The position numbers and the translations under genes were made by a program. From assembly GCA_964019425.1 (NCBI GenBank), contig OZ025787.1, forward strand, positions 248,001 through 312,000: 64,000 nucleotides of DNA, read 5' to 3'. Shown piece after piece: positions 9,541 through 20,653 of this stretch. Every line of letters starts with the position of its first letter. Position 1 is the first letter of the stretch. The stretch is from Flectonema sp. DT1601 (taxonomy: Eukaryota; Euglenozoa; Diplonemea; Diplonemida; Diplonemidae). The notes beneath the pieces are model-generated. The model made no database searches. It was not told the DNA's origin and was given only the letters and a program-made list of their open reading frames with translations.

Positions 9541-10833
9541 TTATTTGTAATTTTTCGAATGGTTTGATAACCAACTTCTGATAATTGTGTCTTCCGGTGA
9601 CGATCCAAAAAAATCAGTCAGATTCTTAATAATACCGGAGACTGTAGGATCAAGGAATTCAGGAGGTAAATGAGGAACGATAAACCCAAGAGCTACTTCT
9701 GTTTCTGATATAACTTTCGTGGAATATAACTCAACGCAGATCTGAACAATGCTGTTGGCGATGATTAATCCATTTTGACCTTGTTTTGTGTACATTGTTA
9801 GAAAACTGTTTACGATATCAACAGTGATTGGGTCTTGTGGTTGTTCTGACGATTTCAAAACTAACTTTCCGATTAAGAATTCCGGTGATAGAGTACTTCC
9901 GAATAGAAGTAATCGACACAACCCATGACATGATAATCTTTGAATATCAATAACTGGTGATTCCAATGATTGAAGCAACGTACTTAGAGACCCAGTGTTG
10001 GTTGTGGTGTCTTCTTCACCGACTGACACCCCCAACTGCGGATGGATAAAAGTCAAATCCCAAAGTGATTGGGTAGCAGGTGTTGCTACTCTTGGTTCTT
10101 CAACATACATCGCTGTTACTAATAATTGTGTTAGATCTAAACAATATTTCGGTGATGCGATACAAATAGCAGTCACAACTCGAATAGCCCAAACCTTCAT
10201 CGCCTCTGCTTCATATGTTTTACAAGGAACCCATGCACACGATATTACATCAGCGACCGCACTGTTTTGAATTTTCCATTTAAGCAAATCGTCGATAGCC
10301 TCTTCATGAAATATTATTTTTAATAAAAGCCTTTCAAACACTAATAAAATTCGACAAACAAAGTGTGGGAGCATTGGTTTGTTCACTGTTGTCGTCTTTG
10401 CTACATCTTCTGTGATGCAGTTAGTGTGAGGTGACAATGACTTTTCAAGAACTAGTTGAAGTAGGTTCATAGATTCTTGCAAGGTATCACCTGAAGCAGA
10501 AATCAACAATGAAATAACACCGTGAGCAATCTCTAGAGTTGTAGGTCCCATTAGTAACCCACCGCAGATGGTTAACAGTAGTTCTCTATTTCCAGGATCT
10601 TGGATTGAATAACTTTTTACTAAACACCTCACAGCTCTCAGGGTAAGCTGCTGGACGAATCCATCACTATTCATACAACCGATGGTGTTCCAGAACCTCT
10701 TTAAGTTACTTCCCTGTAAAGCTTCTTCAACACTTCCTAAATCGTCTTCTTCAATACAAACTTCAGCTGATAGAATTTGAACATAGAATTCTACTTTTAA
10801 TTTTTCTAACTCATTCTTATCCATCATCGGCAT
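9541..10833 (-). CDS. CAP-G/Cnd3-like condensin C-terminal domain protein
   Basis: 430 aa from the first ATG at 10833 (MPMMDKNEL; the frame is open upstream but without ATG). Helical HEAT-like repeats run throughout. The segment RLSCHGLCRLLLFGSTLSPEF, followed by a Leu-rich stretch and a helix of the type VDIVNSFLTMY, resembles the Cnd3 domain of condensin subunit CAP-G (NCAPG), as does TQSLWDLTFIHPQLGV before it. CAP-G helps condensin load on DNA and compact mitotic chromosomes. Family CAP-G proteins are about 900-1200 aa, so this one lacks the usual N-terminal HEAT half. The upstream gene ends 164 bp away, which leaves no room for it nearby. It could be a split or reduced CAP-G, or another HEAT protein. 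The match is from memory and moderate. Confidence 0.55.
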   Translation of the reverse strand: MPMMDKNELEKLKVEFYVQILSAEVCIEEDDLGSVEEALQGSNLKRFWNTIGCMNSDGFVQQLTLRAVRCLVKSYSIQDPGNRELLLTICGGLLMGPTTLEIAHGVISLLISASGDTLQESMNLLQLVLEKSLSPHTNCITEDVAKTTTVNKPMLPHFVCRILLVFERLLLKIIFHEEAIDDLLKWKIQNSAVADVISCAWVPCKTYEAEAMKVWAIRVVTAICIASPKYCLDLTQLLVTAMYVEEPRVATPATQSLWDLTFIHPQLGVSVGEEDTTTNTGSLSTLLQSLESPVIDIQRLSCHGLCRLLLFGSTLSPEFLIGKLVLKSSEQPQDPITVDIVNSFLTMYTKQGQNGLIIANSIVQICVELYSTKVISETEVALGFIVPHLPPEFLDPTVSGIIKNLTDFFGSSPEDTIIRSWLSNHSKNYK

Positions 10834-10997
10834 ACTCGTAGTGTAATAATCTAATCTACCGATCAATATGGATGCGTAATATTAGTAGTTTACATGATTG
10901 AAAAAAAAAAATTAACGATAATAAAAAATCAGTAGTGAAAACATTTCATCATTGTAGCCGAAACTCATAACAATAATAGAACAAGGTGTAAGTGAAA

Positions 10998-12702
10998 TCA
11001 ATTGGGCAGGGGAGAAGGTTTGTTTTGTTTGTTTTTTTCGCTAATATAGTGATTAACCCTCTCTTTAGCAATAAGTTTATGTCCACTTAACGATGAGTTT
11101 ACTGTAGAGTTGTTACCGCTGACTCCAAACAGCACGTCATCATCTTCGGGTGAATACTTTCTGCTGTTCACGTCAGAGATAGTTGAGTGTTTCTTACCTC
11201 GAAAAGAACTGTTGTTTTATTTATTTTATTTTATTTTACTCGCAATCGCCGATGCCATATCATACAAAGTGTACATACCCCCTCTCAAAGTTATTGGATT
11301 TCTTTTTTTGTTTTTTACCTTCGTGAACACATGCCCATGGAAATGCAAAACCCACCGTATTGATTATCGGAGAATTGTAATTTCGAATTGGCGAGATGGA
11401 AATATCAGACGTAGCAGTGGCTGAGAAAGTTGCAATCCCCGACGATGCAGTTGATGTAAGCCCTCGAATATAGCATCCAGGATGTGGTCGATCTATAGAA
11501 CGTGCAGCATCTCTAAAGAGTGGGTAAGTTGGATTTTGAATACCTGTCACGTCTTGTAGTAGTGTAAGCAATCCTAACATGGGTGATGTTCTTCCCGTAA
11601 TGATTGCTGTTTTAATAAGAATATCAAACCCAGCTCCTGGTGAGATCGGGTCTTTAGAGATATCCTCAAAAAGATCACATCTAGAATTATAATTATTGGC
11701 AGTCTCTGATTTCAATTTCTGAGTAGTAGCCGTCGGTTTTTCTGTAGTGGAGTTCGTGACTAGAGATTCTTTAATTCGTTTCTGTTCAAAACCAGCAACT
11801 TTAACAAGTATATTAAACTTTCCTGGTTGGTGAAGGATGGTTGGCGTTCTTTTATGAGATCGTTTTCTTGATCTCTGAATGAGCGATTTAGTTGACAGAC
11901 AATCATCGAGTATTACTTCACCAAGAGAAGCATCAGAAGTAGAACTTGAAGAGCAACTCGAAGAGTCAGCTGACTGTGACATTCCCTCTGCAGGGATGTT
12001 GTTATTTTTAAATTCAGGTGACGATCCGCTCACCAGCAATTCACATTCAGGTGACGGCAACTGTCTCCACAGTGCTGTACATGTATTAAATGCGGTCACA
12101 TGAGCTGATTTGTATTCCTTGTTTGAAACAACCTGTGAATTTAGTTCCTTATGTTCCACATGTCCATCCGAATTTTCAGTAGCGTTGCTTTGTGAATCTT
12201 CTACTTTATCAACCACAGCATTATTTCTACTTGGTGATCCGGTAGAGTTTTTTGCCAGAATCGATGAGAAAATCATTGTTGGAGAAGGTTCAGTTATTTG
12301 CATTGAACACCCCTGACTACAACTAAGCCTAACTGTAAGACATGCTCTTTGTGATACTGACAGCTGAACAACTAACACTGCAGCAGCAACAGATGCTGCA
12401 GTTGTTGCAATCAATCTTTTAGTACTACACAAAGGACTGGTAACTTTCTCAATTTGATAGTACGTTAGAGTGACTGAAGGAGTTTCTTTTACAGATTCGA
12501 TTCCAAGTTCCTTGGCCTTCTCAAGTAACTCACTTCTCTTATGAAGAGCTGCGTACAGTCTTGCTCCATCCATCCGACGAAGTTTTCGATCATTGAGTAC
12601 CCCCGTAGTGATTGATTCAATGTAATGAACTTTTCCCTTCCCTTCTTGAACTCGTACAGCAGGTTGCGCCTGAGGTAGCTGCCGCATTGTTGGGCAGCTC
12701 AT
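10998..12702 (-). CDS. Two-exon Ser/Thr-rich protein with one membrane helix, unknown family
   Basis: I propose exon 1 at 12702-11319, a 121-bp GT-AG intron at 11318-11198, and exon 2 at 11197-10998, giving 527 aa. The join keeps frame (1584 nt) and yields HEGKKHSTISDVNSRKYSPEDDD, and exon 2 is open to a TGA at 10998-11000. Reading through the intron instead adds only a basic, low-complexity tail to a stop at 11260. Near residues 97-118 a hydrophobic segment (LIATTAASVAAAVLVVQLSVS) could be a membrane anchor. The rest is polar and Ser/Thr/Asn-rich and probably disordered. No family recognised. The downstream gene starts 164 bp away on the same strand. The intron is inferred from sequence alone; the acceptor TTTTCGAG is weaker than those of the other introns here. 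Confidence 0.65.
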
Positions 12703-13118
12703 CGAGGAGGTTATGACATGTTGCAGACCTGTATTGTCTGTTTTTGAAACAGGTCAATAGAAAGTTAAGTAGACTGCAGAGGGGAAAAAACACACAAATA
12801 TTAGAAGTTTGCCCGCCATAATATATCTAAGGGGGAAGAACAAAATAATATGAAAATTTTGCTACGTCTGTGAATGATGTAGAAACAAGCGCGCACAAAA
12901 AACATGGATACAAAACAAACTGTTTTGCAACCTCTTACACGAACACAACACTCGGTTGGCTCAGCATGGAGCAGGGCCAATGGGAGAGAGGGGGTGAATA
13001 AGGACTTAATATGGTACTATTGGTTTTGTTCTTTTTTTTCTAAGTATAAAAATCGTGTTACTATGAGAAAGTGAAGATCAATAAATATTAATCATATCTC
13101 ACTCATGCGTTGTAATGC
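12703..13118. other. Intergenic region, 416 bp
   Basis: Spacer between the two-exon gene start and the cathepsin X stop. No other frame or structured element was seen. Confidence 0.5.
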
Positions 13119-14066
13119 TTACTGGCAGTTGTCACCACCCTCGTCACAAGGGTAGTTGGTTTCGGTAAAGGTTCCCGGGGTGGCCCAGTTGCAGGTGTCC
13201 TCAAGGCAAAGAGCTCTGCCACCTCCTCTTGCTACTCTGAAGTATCCCATCTCTCCCCAGAATTCTCCCCAACTGTTTCTTACGATCCAGTACTTCTGTC
13301 CGTTCTCAACACCGTATCCGACAACTGAGATAGCGTGGTCAGCTCCTCCACAGATACCCTCAGCGATACCTCCGTGGTAGCTCAGAATCTTTGTGGCATC
13401 AACACCACATCCAATTGGTCCACGAGCGTAAATTTCCTTCATCATTTCCTCCTCTCCTCTGACACTTCCGAATTCAGCAACAGTCGCGTTCGGGAATTTG
13501 GTGATAGGAGAGCACTTTCCTCCCATGGAAGTGAAAGTGGAGCAGGTTCTGCAAACGTTCTCAGCAGTGCACTTGAGGTCAATATCCTTACAGAATCCTT
13601 CATCAGATTCCTTTGAGCATGCGAGGTAAGGATTGCAGGTATCGAATACAACACCGTGCTTGTTTCTGTGAATCCACTCGAATGCTCCTCCGATAGATCC
13701 TCCGTGACATGAACCAGCAGAACCACAGTTAAGGATGTGTTGAACAGCGAGGTTAACTTCAATACCCTGAGCCTTTCTAGCGATTTTAATTCTGTCTCCG
13801 AGGGAGGAAACAGCGGCGTGAGCCCAGCAAGATCCGCAGTACTGAGGGATGTGCTGGTTAAGGTTCTTTGTTAAGTAACTTGTTCCGTTAACGTTACCCC
13901 AGGTAAATGACTCTGGAAGGTCTGATAACTTCAAGTAATCTTTTGGCTGAGGGCTAACAATGTGAGATCCCTTAAACCCAGCAGCCTGTTCCTGCTCCTT
14001 AGTCCAGAGGGATGATGGCTTCGCCGAGGCGAAGGCAAAGAGGGCGAAAAACATCGATGACTTCAT
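13119..14066 (-). CDS. CTSZ: Cathepsin X/Z-like papain-family cysteine carboxypeptidase
   Basis: 315 aa with a signal peptide (about 1-15), a short propeptide and a C1A peptidase domain. The catalytic Cys80 lies in CGSCWAH. It is preceded by the HIP insertion (HIP at 72-74), the mini-loop diagnostic of cathepsin X/Z that blocks the primed side and makes the enzyme a carboxypeptidase. His244 (GGADHAISVVGYG) and Asn264 (VRNSWGEFWG) complete the triad, and the many cysteines fit the family disulfide pattern. Length is close to human cathepsin Z (303 aa). It probably acts in lysosomes or food vacuoles. The gene is single-exon, and its codon use looks more biased to C/G third positions than its neighbours, suggesting high expression. 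A CAACCCGACAG acceptor-like site precedes the ATG by about 20 nt. Confidence 0.96.
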   Translation of the reverse strand: MKSSMFFALFAFASAKPSSLWTKEQEQAAGFKGSHIVSPQPKDYLKLSDLPESFTWGNVNGTSYLTKNLNQHIPQYCGSCWAHAAVSSLGDRIKIARKAQGIEVNLAVQHILNCGSAGSCHGGSIGGAFEWIHRNKHGVVFDTCNPYLACSKESDEGFCKDIDLKCTAENVCRTCSTFTSMGGKCSPITKFPNATVAEFGSVRGEEEMMKEIYARGPIGCGVDATKILSYHGGIAEGICGGADHAISVVGYGVENGQKYWIVRNSWGEFWGEMGYFRVARGGGRALCLEDTCNWATPGTFTETNYPCDEGGDNCQ

Positions 14067-16589
14067 TTTTATTGTCTTGTTGTCTGTCGGGTTGGAATAA
14101 CGGTGAGATCAACGTACATGACAAAGGGTGAAGTACTTTAGGTTGAAATAGGAAACAATCCTTAACGAACATATATAACCTGTCAAAGAATAAACATGAT
14201 CATAAAGAGACTATTCAACCATAATTCAGTGTTATGACATAACAAAAATAAAAAATATATAATACCGCTTTGCTCAAACATGACGACTGAAAGCAAGCGC
14301 CACCGTTCTGGGTATGTTTTGAAAAGAAAGAAAAAAAAAAGGGGAAAGAGGAAAACGAGTAATTTTAATTTAAAAATCGACATACTAACTACACCACTGT
14401 CCATAAGCTACTGTCAGATTGCTACAACCTAGAGAGCAGTCCCTGGATCGGCCGATAGCAAAATACTTCAGCTCGAGAATGCTGATGGATGCAGTATCAG
14501 GGGAAAGAAGAACATCAAATAATTCCAAACAGTAAACAGTGGTACTGAACAGTCAATACGATATTAGACAAGATCTTCCCATTATAGTTAGCAGACATTA
14601 TTTGAATTTCTTTTCTGAGAGTTACAATACTAACGGAGAAGGACGTAACGGGAAAAAAAAAGGCAACAAAATAAAAAATAATAATAACAACATAATGAAC
14701 AGTATGTCACTACCTAGCTTCTGCATGAAGACTGAGAATGAGAAGAGAGAAAGAAAGAAAAAAAAAAAGAGGAGAAATTACAAATGAGAAGAGAAAGTGT
14801 TTGTTAGGTAATACACGCTGCTAGAACTCAGCACGAATTGCATATTACAAAAGAAAGAAGAATAAGAATGATTTTTTTTTTTTTTTAAAAATAGAACGGT
14901 AGCTCATATAAAATTATTACAATCTTCTTTGACGTAAAGGGGTCAACTCACCTCTTACAACCAGGACTCGAAATTCATATGGAACACAAGCACACGCAGT
15001 AACATGTTACAAGAGTACTCACTCTCATATAACACAAAAGTATTCATATTGACATATAAATAGCACCTCCAAAATACCAACAAAAAAAAAAAGAAATTTA
15101 CTATGGAACATTGACACACGCAATAAACAAGTAAAAACAATTAATTAGTGTGCTGTTTAAATCAACCATCACTACTACAAAAAACAAACAAAGAACATCA
15201 AAGGTACCGCTTGTTAAGAAAGAGTGGAACTACGTCAAACGAACAGAATGAATAAAAAAATGAACAGGATCATCGCTTAGGGAGACGAGTAGTAGAAATC
15301 GAATAGTTGTTTTTTTTTTTTTTTTTTTTTTCCACTTCCCCTTGTTTTCATCCAAATGGTTTTGGATATTTTTTTTCAACAGCGCGATTATTACCGCAGT
15401 ACGCTAAAGGAAGAAAAAGAACAATGCCTTGCAAAACTGATAAAGAACATACATAATATCACAACTAACACAAAAGATAAGAAAAGAAGGAACACTTAAC
15501 GCCAAACAAATTACAACGAAGAACTTGAGATAGAGATTCGAATCGTGAACATAGTTTCAGCTGCAATGTGACAGTCAAGTATGGTAATAGATAAAAGAAA
15601 GAGAACAAAACAAAAACAGGCAGAGAAAACTGTTTACGTGTACAAGAGGAACAACAGAATAAGAAGATAAAAATATTCTGAAGCTCCACGCTAAACTGAT
15701 AACCGAAAGAAAACGATAAAGTGAAGAAGTTTACCTTATGAAAGTACCAAAAGGAACATGCTGTACTCGGAATAATAGCGCTCAGAAAAATTAGCGCGGA
15801 TTTCTGAATTTTGGAAAAACCCAGCGCGGTTTTTTTTTTTTTCTGCGCAAATAATATTTCCAAATACAGTAAATTGAGTTCACCAGTGACACGATTAGGT
15901 ATTCGAGAAAAAAAAAAGAATACGAAATAAGAGCAAAGAAAAAAAAAAAAAAAGAAAGATCGATAACACGTCAGCAAGGTAAAAGGTTTCCTACCTCACA
16001 CCTGACAAGACATTCATCGCTACTTACGCAAATCGGAAGAAAAGCCTCTTAACCCATTCTAATTGGATAGTAGAGAAGATGAAAACAAAGATCTCAATAA
16101 TAATTGAAAGAGAGAGAGAGAGAGAGAAAGAAAAAGAAAACGTACCAACGTCCACCTACCGTACTTTGTATCAAAAATCCCCAAGTCAGGGTTTGTAGTC
16201 GCAATACGCGAGACTTTGCACTCTTTTATCGAAAAGGGCAATTGTTCTTTATTTTTTTTTTTTTTTTTTTTTATATAATTTGAATCAGAATGCGGGTTCA
16301 ACACAGCGAGAATGTATAACACACGGAAACCTATCCTAGATTTTCCGTTCCAGATTGGGGTGTTCCTGATTTCGTGCACCAAAAACAACAATTTTCCTCT
16401 CCACTCTGAAAATGATGATAGATGCCTGCCAACGTCAAAAAAATATAGTTGGAAACTAATTCAATTCAAAAAAAGAAAAAAGAAAAAAAAAAAGAAAACG
16501 AGTCGTTTTACAACAGCCCGCCTTTATAGTCCGGCAGAATAGGTTCCGCAATTCTTATATGCGATGGCTTTTTCTCACAATATAGGATG

Positions 16590-16620
<31 letters not shown>

Positions 16621-17912
16621 TTTCACAAGCAAGAGAAAAAAAAAAGTTGGCAAAAAAAAAAAAAAAAAAATGCAATACCAGCTTTAGGTTGCTGAAGTCG
16701 GAGAGAACAATTCAAAGAATCGATTCAGACATCTAAACAGTAAAAAGGGGGATTATTAGATCAATAAAAATAATAAATATTTCGATTCATTCAGCAAAAG
16801 GTCGCAAACTATTTCACCTTCGTAATCAATCACAACCACTTAAGTTATCAATCTTAAGAGAAAGTCACTTAAAGGTCAGATTCAAAGTAACGATACCACA
16901 TAAGTCGAAAGCCTCACCAGATAAGACAGTCACGGTGAGTGGTCTGAAGACTACTCATCGTGCATGGTTTCATTACACCCGGCCTTGTGCTAGTGCATTA
17001 GAACCATCGAGGACAAATCTCTTTACAGATTCGTTCCAGGCAGTAGTTATCAGACTCGTCTGAGCTACACACATGCCAATGTATTCTGGAAGGCACGATG
17101 GTGAAAACCATCACAAGTTCTATAGAGAAGCTGCTGCTGTCCGAAAGGTTTGGTGGTGACTGCCTCTATCAGAACTGCGGAAAAAAAGAGACAACCAACG
17201 TCTTGATGCTTTCAACACTCGGGTGCGTACTTTCGGGTACAATATAGAACATAACAAAGCACAGGCATAAGACGCAGGCAAAAGATGAATGTCGTTTTTG
17301 TTTATTTATTATTGTTATTGTTATTATTATTTTTTTTTTTTTTTGATTGTTTTCTCTTCCCCTCTTGCAGCAATCCGCTTTCCGAATTTCTCGCTTTCTT
17401 TCATTTCCTTTATAGCAAAAGACAAACGGTCATACTATGAGAACTATTTAAACAAAGGGGGTTGAGAAATTGAGGTAAAAAAAAGAAAAAAAAAAGAAAA
17501 AAAAGAAAGAACTACAGAATAACTGATTAACAAATAGAATACGAAAGTTTGTAGGGAGGAACTTTTTTTTTTTTTTTTTTTTTTGGTACTTTTTTTTGTT
17601 TGGGCGCGAGCGCAAAAACCTACCACGATTGCGGATTTCTGTCTCAACGTTTTTTTTTTTTTTTTAATAATTTGAATTGGGATGCGGTTTCCATGAAGAA
17701 AGAATTCAGCCCTCTCGTATTGAAAGGCCATCACTCCTTCACAAAAAACAATAATAATAATAATAACTAAAAGGAAGTGATTACTTTCCTTGCAGATGCC
17801 AAATCACTCTCTTCTAATATAGTGTGGTATGCTGGTTGCTTATTCCTTTCTTAAAAGGTAATTATAAAGGTTAGGGAAAGGGGAAGAAGAAGGAGCAGTT
17901 GGTCAGCTCAAC
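14067..17912. other. Gene-free region, 3.8 kb, homopolymer-rich
   Basis: No convincing protein gene. The longest frame (about 170 codons, minus strand near 15465-15977) is rich in Phe from T-runs and has no conserved features. Poly-A or poly-T runs longer than 12 nt recur throughout. The exception in composition is about 16.86-17.24 kb, which has clearly higher GC and many strong inverted repeats; it is annotated separately as a candidate RNA. Confidence 0.6.
16880..17240. ncRNA. Candidate structured non-coding RNA, class unknown
   Basis: A GC-richer island in homopolymer-rich DNA. Pairings visible by eye: 16931-16944 with 16949-16962 (14 bp, two G-U pairs, TGAA loop); ATGGTT at 16964-16969 with AACCAT at 17002-17007; AATCT with AGATT near 17016-17031; TCAGA-ctcg-TCTGA inside GTAG/CTAC near 17043-17068; GATGGT-GAAA-ACCATC at 17097-17112; AGGCAGT (about 17038-17044) with ACTGCCT (about 17159-17165); and AGTTCTATAGAG with CTCTATCAGAACT (17116-17127 with 17164-17176). 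Both hairpin and long-range stems with small stable loops suggest a folded RNA of 200-350 nt, such as RNase P/MRP, SRP, U3 or telomerase RNA. I could not find the diagnostic boxes of any of these, so strand and class are open. Confidence 0.5.
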
Positions 17913-18569
17913 TCAACACCATCCAATCATTGCCTCGTCCTCACTTGAATAAAATATATCTTCCTGTTGTTGAATAGCACCTGTTGGCTGTGGGAGAAGT
18001 TCACCAATCTCAATCTCTTGTTCAACAGCAGTCATTGAATTGTGTCTCATTGACAAGTGAGGATGCTTTTCATGAATGCGACGAAGGCGTTCAGTGTCTG
18101 CCCAGGATGCGAATTGTTTTTCATTTTCAGATCTAAACAGAAATTCTTCCTTCCCCTTATAAGATGGAAGAATACGAGCAGGAGTTGAAAACGGAGCAAT
18201 CAGCTCACCTAGAGAACGAATACTTATTGTTGGAGGAGCGGCAACTCTCTTCCTGAGAGCAACATTCTTTACATCGTTCTTTGGTGTTGGAAGAAGTAGA
18301 AGATCGCTGACTGACTCTACTATTTCAGCGATGCTGTCATCACTCGAATCGATCGACGACGCTTCTGATGTAACTCCGTCTAGCAACCCTCCTCCTCGCA
18401 GAATAAGATTTTCTTTTTCTAATCTTTTAATTGTTTCCTTTTGTTTTCTTATTGTTCTCATGCTCTCCCTGAGAAGTCTTTCGAGACGCATCTCACGGCG
18501 ATTACCAACTTTGCACTTCTTCTTCATGTTTGATATGTTGTTGTCATCAAAAGTGGTCGCAGCCGTCAT
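17913..18569 (-). CDS. Small coiled-coil protein, unknown family
   Basis: 218 aa from ATGACG at 18569; the open frame continues two codons upstream without an ATG. Residues about 15-58 are a basic helix passing into a leucine-heptad coiled coil (ESMRTIRKQKETIKRLEKEN). An acidic Ser/Asp patch follows, then a polar tail with HEKHPHLSMRHNS and an acidic Ser-rich end (FYSSEDEAMIGW). A basic helix plus leucine heptads could be bZIP-like, but the N-x7-R signature is not clear, so I do not claim it. Upstream of the ATG, a run of 18 T and then TTTTTACAG at 18593-18594 make a strong acceptor 24 nt from the start. The next gene upstream ends only about 130 bp away. Confidence 0.7.
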   Translation of the reverse strand: MTAATTFDDNNISNMKKKCKVGNRREMRLERLLRESMRTIRKQKETIKRLEKENLILRGGGLLDGVTSEASSIDSSDDSIAEIVESVSDLLLLPTPKNDVKNVALRKRVAAPPTISIRSLGELIAPFSTPARILPSYKGKEEFLFRSENEKQFASWADTERLRRIHEKHPHLSMRHNSMTAVEQEIEIGELLPQPTGAIQQQEDIFYSSEDEAMIGWC

Positions 18570-18702
18570 TGCCAACGTGTGTGTTATGCGTGCTGTAAAA
18601 ACATAATAATTAACAAAAAAAAAAAAAAAAAAGGAAATCCCAATACAACTACTGAGTACATAATTAATACCTAAGAACTTCTAAAAAAAGGTTTTTGTTT
18701 TT

Positions 18703-19014
18703 TTAATTAGGAGGTCGTTCTTCTGGTGTGAGGTGTTTTGAATAGTCACACAAAGAACTTCTCACCAAGTCGTCTCTCCTGTTAGAATCGTTATCCCAAG
18801 CATTCCTCACACTAAGCATAAATTCCATGTCAATACTACCGTTGTGCATAGTTAGCATTTCAACCTGAAATTTAACATATGGATTGCGGTCACCGTCTTC
18901 AATACCTAACATCATTCTCGCTTCATCTTCTGTTCTTATCTTCTTTGGAGGTTTTAATATTTTTGCTAATGATCTTTTTCGAGAAGCATATCTAAATTGA
19001 AATCTGAGAACCAT
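18703..19014 (-). CDS. Small conserved-looking 103-aa protein, unknown
   Basis: A 103-aa frame from ATG at 19014, rich in charged residues, without membrane segment or low-complexity tract (ILKPPKKIRTEDEARMMLGIEDGDRN...). No family recognised. It is kept as a gene because its composition matches its coding neighbours, not the spacers, and it lies on the same strand in a tight cluster about 130 bp upstream of the coiled-coil gene. Confidence 0.6.
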   Translation of the reverse strand: MVLRFQFRYASRKRSLAKILKPPKKIRTEDEARMMLGIEDGDRNPYVKFQVEMLTMHNGSIDMEFMLSVRNAWDNDSNRRDDLVRSSLCDYSKHLTPEERPPN

Positions 19015-19505
19015 ACGTCTGTTTACCCTGATGTTGGTATGAAGGATATTGATATGATATAACGTGAAAATACTAAATAATGTAAATTATTTCTTTACTT
19101 CAGTGACTGTGATACTTGCTGTAGGAAAACAAAGAAAGTAATTAACACTCACAAACAGTTGATATCACAACCCCAACTAGTGATGTACAAGATTATCAGT
19201 ACAGTGAAGGAATCATTAAAACAACAAAAACGGTAACTATCAAGGATGCGTAGCTAGAAATCGCAATCTGTAATTTCAGTTTTTGTTGAGCGAAAGAAAA
19301 GTAAGTCGTGTGGCGATTTGAGCAGGATAGGTTGGCTCTACCACCACCTTTGACATTATGAAATAGTGTTTGTTAAATGTTTTTTTATAAGAATCTACTT
19401 TAAGGAATAGTATATTGTTATCATACGATGAGTTTATCGAATCTCAAGTTACTCAAATAATATTTAATTCTTTGAATTCAAACGAGCGACTCAGTAGAAC
19501 TATCT

Positions 19506-19841
19506 CTACTCCAACTCAGCGTATTTCACTTCTTGAGCAGCACGTTGCGACGAGAGTACAGTTGCGACGTGTGACGAAAGCCCCAAATTCCTCTCACTAA
19601 CTCTCCCAACAAGTTTAGTCTTTCCACTATTTCCTGTTCCATGACACTTGTATGGAGAATCATAAACTCTGTTGTACTTTGCAGGCATCTTATTCACTTC
19701 TGTCTCAGATGCTACAGTAGACATTCTCTCTCTCCTCTTCTTCATATTGTGCCAGTTACCTCTGGTCCACTTTGCTTCTTTATTACATTCTCTTTGAGCC
19801 TTCACTCGATCCTTTTCGAGTTGCTGTAATTCAAACGACAT
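19506..19841 (-). CDS. 111-aa protein of unknown function, array copy 1
   Basis: 111 aa starting MSFELQQLEKDRVKAQREC. It is a basic N-terminal helix, then a conserved-looking core with MPAKYNRVYDSPYKCHGTG and KTKLVGRVSERNLGLSS. I do not recognise the family. The same protein is encoded identically in copy 2. At one Arg codon (CAA-CGN-GCT near the C-terminus) the three copies read CGT, CGC and CGA, and an Asn codon varies AAT/AAC. Only synonymous positions differ apart from one in-frame indel, which argues for selection on the protein. The overlapping plus-strand 61-codon frame is a shadow. Confidence 0.75.
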   Translation of the reverse strand: MSFELQQLEKDRVKAQRECNKEAKWTRGNWHNMKKRRERMSTVASETEVNKMPAKYNRVYDSPYKCHGTGNSGKTKLVGRVSERNLGLSSHVATVLSSQRAAQEVKYAELE

Positions 19842-20317
19842 ATTCAGGAAGGTGGTTTATTAACTTTTGAGAAGAATAAAATAATTAATAATGGAGGACA
19901 AGATAATAATTCTTCTCAAAGAAAAGATACAAAACAGAAACCTACTGCTCAGAGAGAGGTAAGCCGATGCTAACCGAAGCAGGAAATTCTAGTGATGTAC
20001 AAGTTTATCAGTACAGTGAAGGAATAATTAAAACAACAAAAACGGTAACTATCAAGGATGCGTAGCTAGAAATCGCAATCCGTAATTTCAGTTTTTGTTG
20101 AGCGAAAGAAAAGTAAGTCGTGTGGCGATTTGAGCAGGATAGGTTGGCTCTACTACCACCTTTGACATTATGAAATAGTGTTTGTTAAATGTTTTTTTAT
20201 AAGAATCTACTTTAAGGAATAGTATATTGTTATCATACGATGAGTTTATCGAATCTCAAGTTACTCAAATAATATTTAATTCTTTGAATTCAAACGAGCG
20301 ACTCAGTAGAACTATCT

Positions 20318-20653
20318 CTACTCCAACTCAGCGTATTTCACTTCTTGAGCAGCGCGTTGCGACGAGAGTACAGTTGCGACGTGTGACGAAAGCCCCAAAT
20401 TCCTCTCACTAACTCTCCCAACAAGTTTAGTCTTTCCACTATTTCCTGTTCCATGACACTTGTATGGAGAATCATAAACTCTGTTGTACTTTGCAGGCAT
20501 CTTATTCACTTCTGTCTCAGATGCTACAGTAGACATTCTCTCTCTCCTCTTCTTCATATTGTGCCAGTTACCTCTGGTCCACTTTGCTTCTTTGTTACAT
20601 TCTCTTTGAGCCTTCACTCGATCCTTTTCGAGTTGCTGTAATTCAAACGACAT
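20318..20653 (-). CDS. 111-aa protein of unknown function, array copy 2
   Basis: Protein identical to copy 1, with synonymous differences in the DNA (CGC in place of CGT at the variable Arg codon; AAC in place of AAT at an Asn codon). Its leader and 3' region also match copy 1. Confidence 0.75.
   Translation of the reverse strand: MSFELQQLEKDRVKAQRECNKEAKWTRGNWHNMKKRRERMSTVASETEVNKMPAKYNRVYDSPYKCHGTGNSGKTKLVGRVSERNLGLSSHVATVLSSQRAAQEVKYAELE

Noticed and set aside
15465-15977. 170-aa frame in the 14-18 kb spacer, and the 193-aa frame at 62935-63516
   Set aside because: Composition follows A/T homopolymers (Phe/Lys runs). No domain, no family-like motif.
16880-17240. Assigning the structured segment to SRP RNA or RNase P
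   Set aside because: The SRP helix 8 motif and the RNase P CR-I/CR-V boxes were not found on either strand, so only a generic RNA call is made.
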